From positions 1 through 9,167 of the forward strand of contig JAIFMT010000111.1 in assembly GCA_020048295.1 (NCBI GenBank): a DNA stretch of 9,167 bases, given 5' to 3'. This document shows positions 6,270 to 9,167 of the stretch, piece by piece. Below the pieces are notes generated by a model. That model was not told the origin of the DNA. It saw only the letters and a program-made list of their open reading frames with translations, and ran no database searches. Numbering within the stretch: position 1 is the stretch's first letter; each line of letters opens with the position of its first letter. The position numbers were made by a program, and so were the translations under genes. This DNA is from Rhodoferax sp. (lineage in GTDB: Bacteria; Pseudomonadota; Gammaproteobacteria; Burkholderiales; Burkholderiaceae).

Positions 6270-8320
6270 CCCATCCCTTACTCTCTTTTGACGACCTGCC
6301 GCTGTTTGACCAGATCCGCCCGGAGCAGGTTGAACCCGACATTGAACACCTGCTGGCGCGCGCCAGCAGCGCGCTGGAAACAGTCACTGCGCCCGACTTT
6401 GCCGCCGACTGGAACGCCATTGCCAGTGTGCTGGATGTCGCCACCGAGCAGCTCGGGCGCGCCTGGGGCACGGTGAGCCACTTGAACAACGTGGCCGATA
6501 CGCCTGAACTGCGCGCCGCCTTCAACGCCATGCTGCCCAAGGTGACCGAGTTTTACACCCGGCTCGGTGCCGATGAGCGGCTGTACGCCAAATACAAAGC
6601 CATCATGCCTGAGAGCCTGACCCCTGAGCAGCGCCAGGCGCACAAGAATGCGCTGCGCAACTTTGTGCTCGGCGGCGCTGAGCTGCAAGGCGCAGCGCGT
6701 GATCGTTTTGCGCAGATCCAGGAGCTGTCTGCCGCTGCCAGCCAGAAATTCAGTGAAAACGCGCTGGATGCCACCGATGCCTTTGCCTACTACGCGCAGG
6801 CCGAAGAGCTGGCCGGTGTGCCTGACGATGTCAAACACACCGCACGGCAGGCCGCCCAAGGCGAGGGCAAAGACGGCTACAAGCTCACGCTGAAAATGCC
6901 GTGCTACCTGCCGGTGATGCAATTTGCCGCCAGCAGCGCACTGCGCCACACGCTGTACCGCGCCTACGTCACCCGCGCCTCGGACCAGGCCGACGAAGGC
7001 ATGCGCCAGTTTGACAACTCGGCGCTGGTCAAGGAACTGCTGGCACTGCGGCTGGAAGAAGCCCGGTTGCTGGGTTACCCCAACTACGCCACACTCTCGG
7101 TCGTGCCCAAAATGGCCGAAACACCGGCCCAGGTGATCGGCTTCCTGCGTGATCTGGCCAGCCGTGCACGCCGCTTTGCCGAACAAGACCTGGCCGACCT
7201 GCGCGCCTATGCGGCACAACACCTCAGCCTGCCCGACCCGCAACCGTGGGACTGGCCCTACATCAGCGAAAAGCTCAAGGAGGCCCGCTACGCCTTCAAT
7301 GAGCAAGAGGTCAAACAATACTTCCCGCTGCCCAGCGTGCTGGCCGGCCTGTTCAAGATTGCCGAAACCCTGTTTGAGATCAACATCCGCGAAGACCACG
7401 CGCCGGTGTGGCACAAAGACGTGCGTTTTTTCCGCATCGAACGTGCCAGTACCGAGCCCGGCGGCACAGCGCCTGTGCTGGTCGGGCAGTTTTACCTCGA
7501 CCCGGGCGCGCGCAGCGGCAAACGTGGCGGTGCCTGGATGGACGACGTGCGTGGGCGCTGGCTGCGCCCCGACACGCACACGCTGCAAACGCCGGTGGCG
7601 CAGCTGGTGTGCAACTTTGCCAGCGGCGTGGAGGGCAAGCCGGCGCTGCTGACGCACGACGATGTCACCACCCTGTTTCATGAATTTGGCCACGGCCTGC
7701 AGCACATGCTGACGCAGGTCAACGAGCGCGAAGTGTCGGGCATCAGTGGTGTCGAGTGGGACGCGGTCGAGTTGCCCAGCCAGTTCATGGAGAACTTCTG
7801 CTGGGAATGGGACGTGCTCAAGGCCATGACGGCGCACGTCGATACCGGCGAGCCGCTGCCGCGCAGCCTGTTTGACAAGATGCTGGCTGCCAAGAACTTT
7901 CAAAGCGGCATGCAAACGCTGCGCCAGATCGAGTTCTCGCTGTTTGACATGCTGCTGCACAGCGAGCACGACCCGGCAGACGACATCATGGCGCTGCTGC
8001 AAACCGTGCGCGACGAGGTGGCCGTGCTGCAGCCGCCCGCCTGGTCGCGTACCGCCCACACTTTCAGCCACATCTTTGCCGGTGGTTACGCGGCTGGCTA
8101 CTACAGCTACAAGTGGGCCGAAGTGCTGAGTGCCGATGCCTACGCCGCGTTTGAAGAAAGCGTGCGCGACGATGGCCTGCCCAACGTGCAAACCGGGCGC
8201 AAATTCCGCCAGACCGTGCTGGAAACCGGTGGCAGCCGCCCCGCCATGGAATCGTTCAAAGCCTTTCGCGGGCGCGAACCCACCCTGGATGCGCTGCTGC
8301 GCCACCAGGGTATGGGGTAA
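6266..8320 (+). CDS. prlC: M3 family zinc oligopeptidase (oligopeptidase A)
   Basis: Cytoplasmic metallopeptidase that degrades short peptides, including released signal peptides in E. coli. It is 684 residues, close to the 680 of E. coli PrlC/OpdA. Most of the first 450 residues are the alpha-helical M3 scaffold. The zinc site is HEFGH at 472-476 (His472, catalytic Glu473, His476), with third ligand Glu502 in [11 protein letters not shown]. The substrate-binding Tyr/Gly segment [16 protein letters not shown] carries Tyr608, 612, 613 and 615. These match thimet oligopeptidase-type M3A enzymes. There is no signal peptide or membrane segment. The ATG overlaps the folD stop (6266-6269) and has no Shine-Dalgarno of its own, so translation probably depends on folD ribosomes. 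M3A paralogues share these motifs, so the exact symbol is slightly less certain than the family. Confidence 0.93.
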   Translation: MTHPLLSFDDLPLFDQIRPEQVEPDIEHLLARASSALETVTAPDFAADWNAIASVLDVATEQLGRAWGTVSHLNNVADTPELRAAFNAMLPKVTEFYTRLGADERLYAKYKAIMPESLTPEQRQAHKNALRNFVLGGAELQGAARDRFAQIQELSAAASQKFSENALDATDAFAYYAQAEELAGVPDDVKHTARQAAQGEGKDGYKLTLKMPCYLPVMQFAASSALRHTLYRAYVTRASDQADEGMRQFDNSALVKELLALRLEEARLLGYPNYATLSVVPKMAETPAQVIGFLRDLASRARRFAEQDLADLRAYAAQHLSLPDPQPWDWPYISEKLKEARYAFNEQEVKQYFPLPSVLAGLFKIAETLFEINIREDHAPVWHKDVRFFRIERASTEPGGTAPVLVGQFYLDPGARSGKRGGAWMDDVRGRWLRPDTHTLQTPVAQLVCNFASGVEGKPALLTHDDVTTLFHEFGHGLQHMLTQVNEREVSGISGVEWDAVELPSQFMENFCWEWDVLKAMTAHVDTGEPLPRSLFDKMLAAKNFQSGMQTLRQIEFSLFDMLLHSEHDPADDIMALLQTVRDEVAVLQPPAWSRTAHTFSHIFAGGYAAGYYSYKWAEVLSADAYAAFEESVRDDGLPNVQTGRKFRQTVLETGGSRPAMESFKAFRGREPTLDALLRHQGMG

Positions 8321-8355
8321 ACACAGGCCCCATCCGTTTCAACTTTGTTGGCACC

Positions 8356-8362
8356 AGGAGGT
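8356..8362 (+). promoter_or_regulatory. Strong Shine-Dalgarno for the exported glutaredoxin-fold gene
   Basis: AGGAGGT is a near-perfect anti-16S match, nine bases before ATG 8372. It fixes that start over the in-frame TTG at 8345 and the internal ATG encoding Met22. It contrasts with the coupled folD and prlC starts, which have no visible site. Confidence 0.8.
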
Positions 8363-8371
8363 AAAACTGAT

Positions 8372-9058
8372 ATGCACGCCATTCGCCCAAATTTGACGCA
8401 ACACCGATCCCACGCTGGCCGCTGGCTGGCTCGCATGGCCACGCTCAGCGTGCTGCTGGCGTTGGCAACTGGCAGCAGTCTGGCTCAAACGGTGTACCGC
8501 ATCGTCGGACCTGACGGCAAAGTCACTTTCTCAGACAAGCCGCCAGTCACCCCTGCCAAGGTCACCGGGCTTGAAACAGTCAGCGGCGCGGGCACCCCTG
8601 CCAACCCGGCGCTGCCCTTTGAGCTGCGTCAGGCGGTGGACAAATACCCGGTCACTCTCTACACCAGCAAGGATTGCGCGCCGTGCGACAGTGGCCGCAG
8701 CCTGCTGCAGGGGCGCGGCGTGCCGTTTGCCGAGAAAACCATCACCACGGCAGACGACTCCGAGTCGCTGCAGCGCATCAGCGGCAGCACCTCGCTGCCG
8801 TTCCTGACGTTGGGCGGGCAGCAGATCAAGGGATTTTCAGATGCCGAGTGGTCGCAATACCTGAGTGCTGCCGGCTACCCAGAAAATAGCCGGCTGCCTG
8901 CCGGCTACCGCAACCCACCCGCAGCCCCGCTGGTGGCCGTGCAGACGCCTGCGGTTCAACCCGCCAGCGCACCAACCGCCAGAGCGCAGCCCACCGCCAC
9001 AACACCCACCCTGACGCCTCGCGTCAACCCAGCCAATCCGGCGGGCATTCAATTCTGA
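8372..9058 (+). CDS. Exported DUF4124 plus glutaredoxin-fold protein
   Basis: A 228-residue protein with a Sec signal peptide: a long charged n-region, hydrophobic core LSVLLALA and likely cleavage after SSLA (Ala38). The mature protein starts with a DUF4124-type segment (TVYRIVGPDGKVTFSDKPP, about 40-58). A glutaredoxin/thioredoxin fold follows at about 92-170, with redox motif CAPC (Cys102, Cys105), cis-Pro segment SLPFLTLGG (Pro143) and KGFSDAEWSQYL. The tail from about 181 is rich in Pro, Ala and Thr and probably disordered. Family knowledge suggests a periplasmic thiol-disulfide or glutathione-linked role; the substrate is unknown. The gene starts 51 bases after prlC with no terminator between, so co-transcription is likely. 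The only cysteines in the protein are the CxxC pair, consistent with a redox function. Confidence 0.85.
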   Translation: MHAIRPNLTQHRSHAGRWLARMATLSVLLALATGSSLAQTVYRIVGPDGKVTFSDKPPVTPAKVTGLETVSGAGTPANPALPFELRQAVDKYPVTLYTSKDCAPCDSGRSLLQGRGVPFAEKTITTADDSESLQRISGSTSLPFLTLGGQQIKGFSDAEWSQYLSAAGYPENSRLPAGYRNPPAAPLVAVQTPAVQPASAPTARAQPTATTPTLTPRVNPANPAGIQF

Positions 9059-9167
9059 GCCGCCCGTCTCCCGCAGGGTACCATTCGGCACGGCTCCTGA
9101 TAAGCTATAAAATAGATAGCTATCAGCGCATATCGCACAAGGGCTAGAGCCTAATTTTTCATATAAG
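9059..9167. other. Non-coding right end of the window
   Basis: No coding frame is supported. The first 40 bases contain no clear hairpin; the remainder is repeat copy 2 with a T-run (9155-9159) and an AT-rich end that may lead into the next gene's promoter outside the window. Confidence 0.6.
9103..9158 (+). repeat. Short extragenic repeat, copy 2 (AGCTAT-N8-TAGCTATCA family)
   Basis: AGCTAT (9103-9108), eight bases, TAGCTATCA (9117-9125), then GCGCATATCGCACAAGGGCTAGAGCC and a T-run (9155-9159). AGCTAT pairs perfectly with ATAGCT (9116-9121) across seven bases. Spacing is identical to copy 1. This copy looks closer to the family form I recall, with GCGC and GGGCTAGAGCC. Only a weak 3-bp stem (GGC/GCC) precedes the T-run, so terminator activity is doubtful. 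It lies 44 bases past the stop of the exported protein gene. Confidence 0.65.

Noticed and set aside
6278..8305. 675-codon minus-strand frame opposite prlC
   Set aside because: Same reasoning: codon bias on the coding strand removes stops from the opposite frame. There is no ribosome-binding site or motif, and it ends with the boundaries of prlC.
1..9167. Mobile element, phage, CRISPR or defence system
   Set aside because: No transposase, integrase, spaced repeats, tRNA-flanked boundary or composition break is visible. Every coding stretch belongs to core metabolic, regulatory or housekeeping families.

Overview
The window is GC-rich chromosomal DNA from a betaproteobacterium, most likely a member of the Comamonadaceae (Rhodoferax/Polaromonas/Acidovorax-like). 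I base this on protein similarity as I recall it, on the gene order, and on two short extragenic repeats with the TAGCTATCA core that I associate with that family. There are no mobile elements, rRNAs, tRNAs or CRISPR arrays. All six genes look intact, except that the leftmost is cut by the window edge.

Layout. On the minus strand, 1-1976 holds the first three quarters of aceE (pyruvate dehydrogenase E1), running off the left edge. An AT-rich divergent intergenic region (1977-2143) contains an 11-bp inverted repeat and a nested palindrome. It separates aceE from a plus-strand two-component system: a membrane-bound sensor kinase (2144-4696) with an extracytoplasmic sensor loop and two PAS domains, overlapping by ATGA a FixJ-type response regulator (4693-5319). 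A hairpin with a T-run (5356-5386), embedded in a short repeat, follows. Then comes folD (5403-6269), overlapping by ATGA the M3 oligopeptidase gene prlC (6266-8320), and then an exported DUF4124-plus-glutaredoxin-fold protein (8372-9058). The right end (9059-9167) is non-coding and carries a second copy of the repeat.

How they fit together. The divergent pairing of the kinase/regulator with aceE, and the palindromes between them, make pyruvate dehydrogenase (or the system itself) a natural candidate target. This is inference. folD (one-carbon metabolism), prlC (cytoplasmic peptide turnover) and the exported thioredoxin-fold protein form a probable co-transcribed housekeeping block bracketed by the two repeat copies.

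This looks like core chromosome rather than an accessory island, and I did not find a clearly new system. The points most worth a second look are the aceE/kinase divergent operator, the repeat pair (one copy of which has become a terminator-like hairpin), and the unusually tight terminator-to-folD junction, which suggests a leaderless or attenuated folD transcript.
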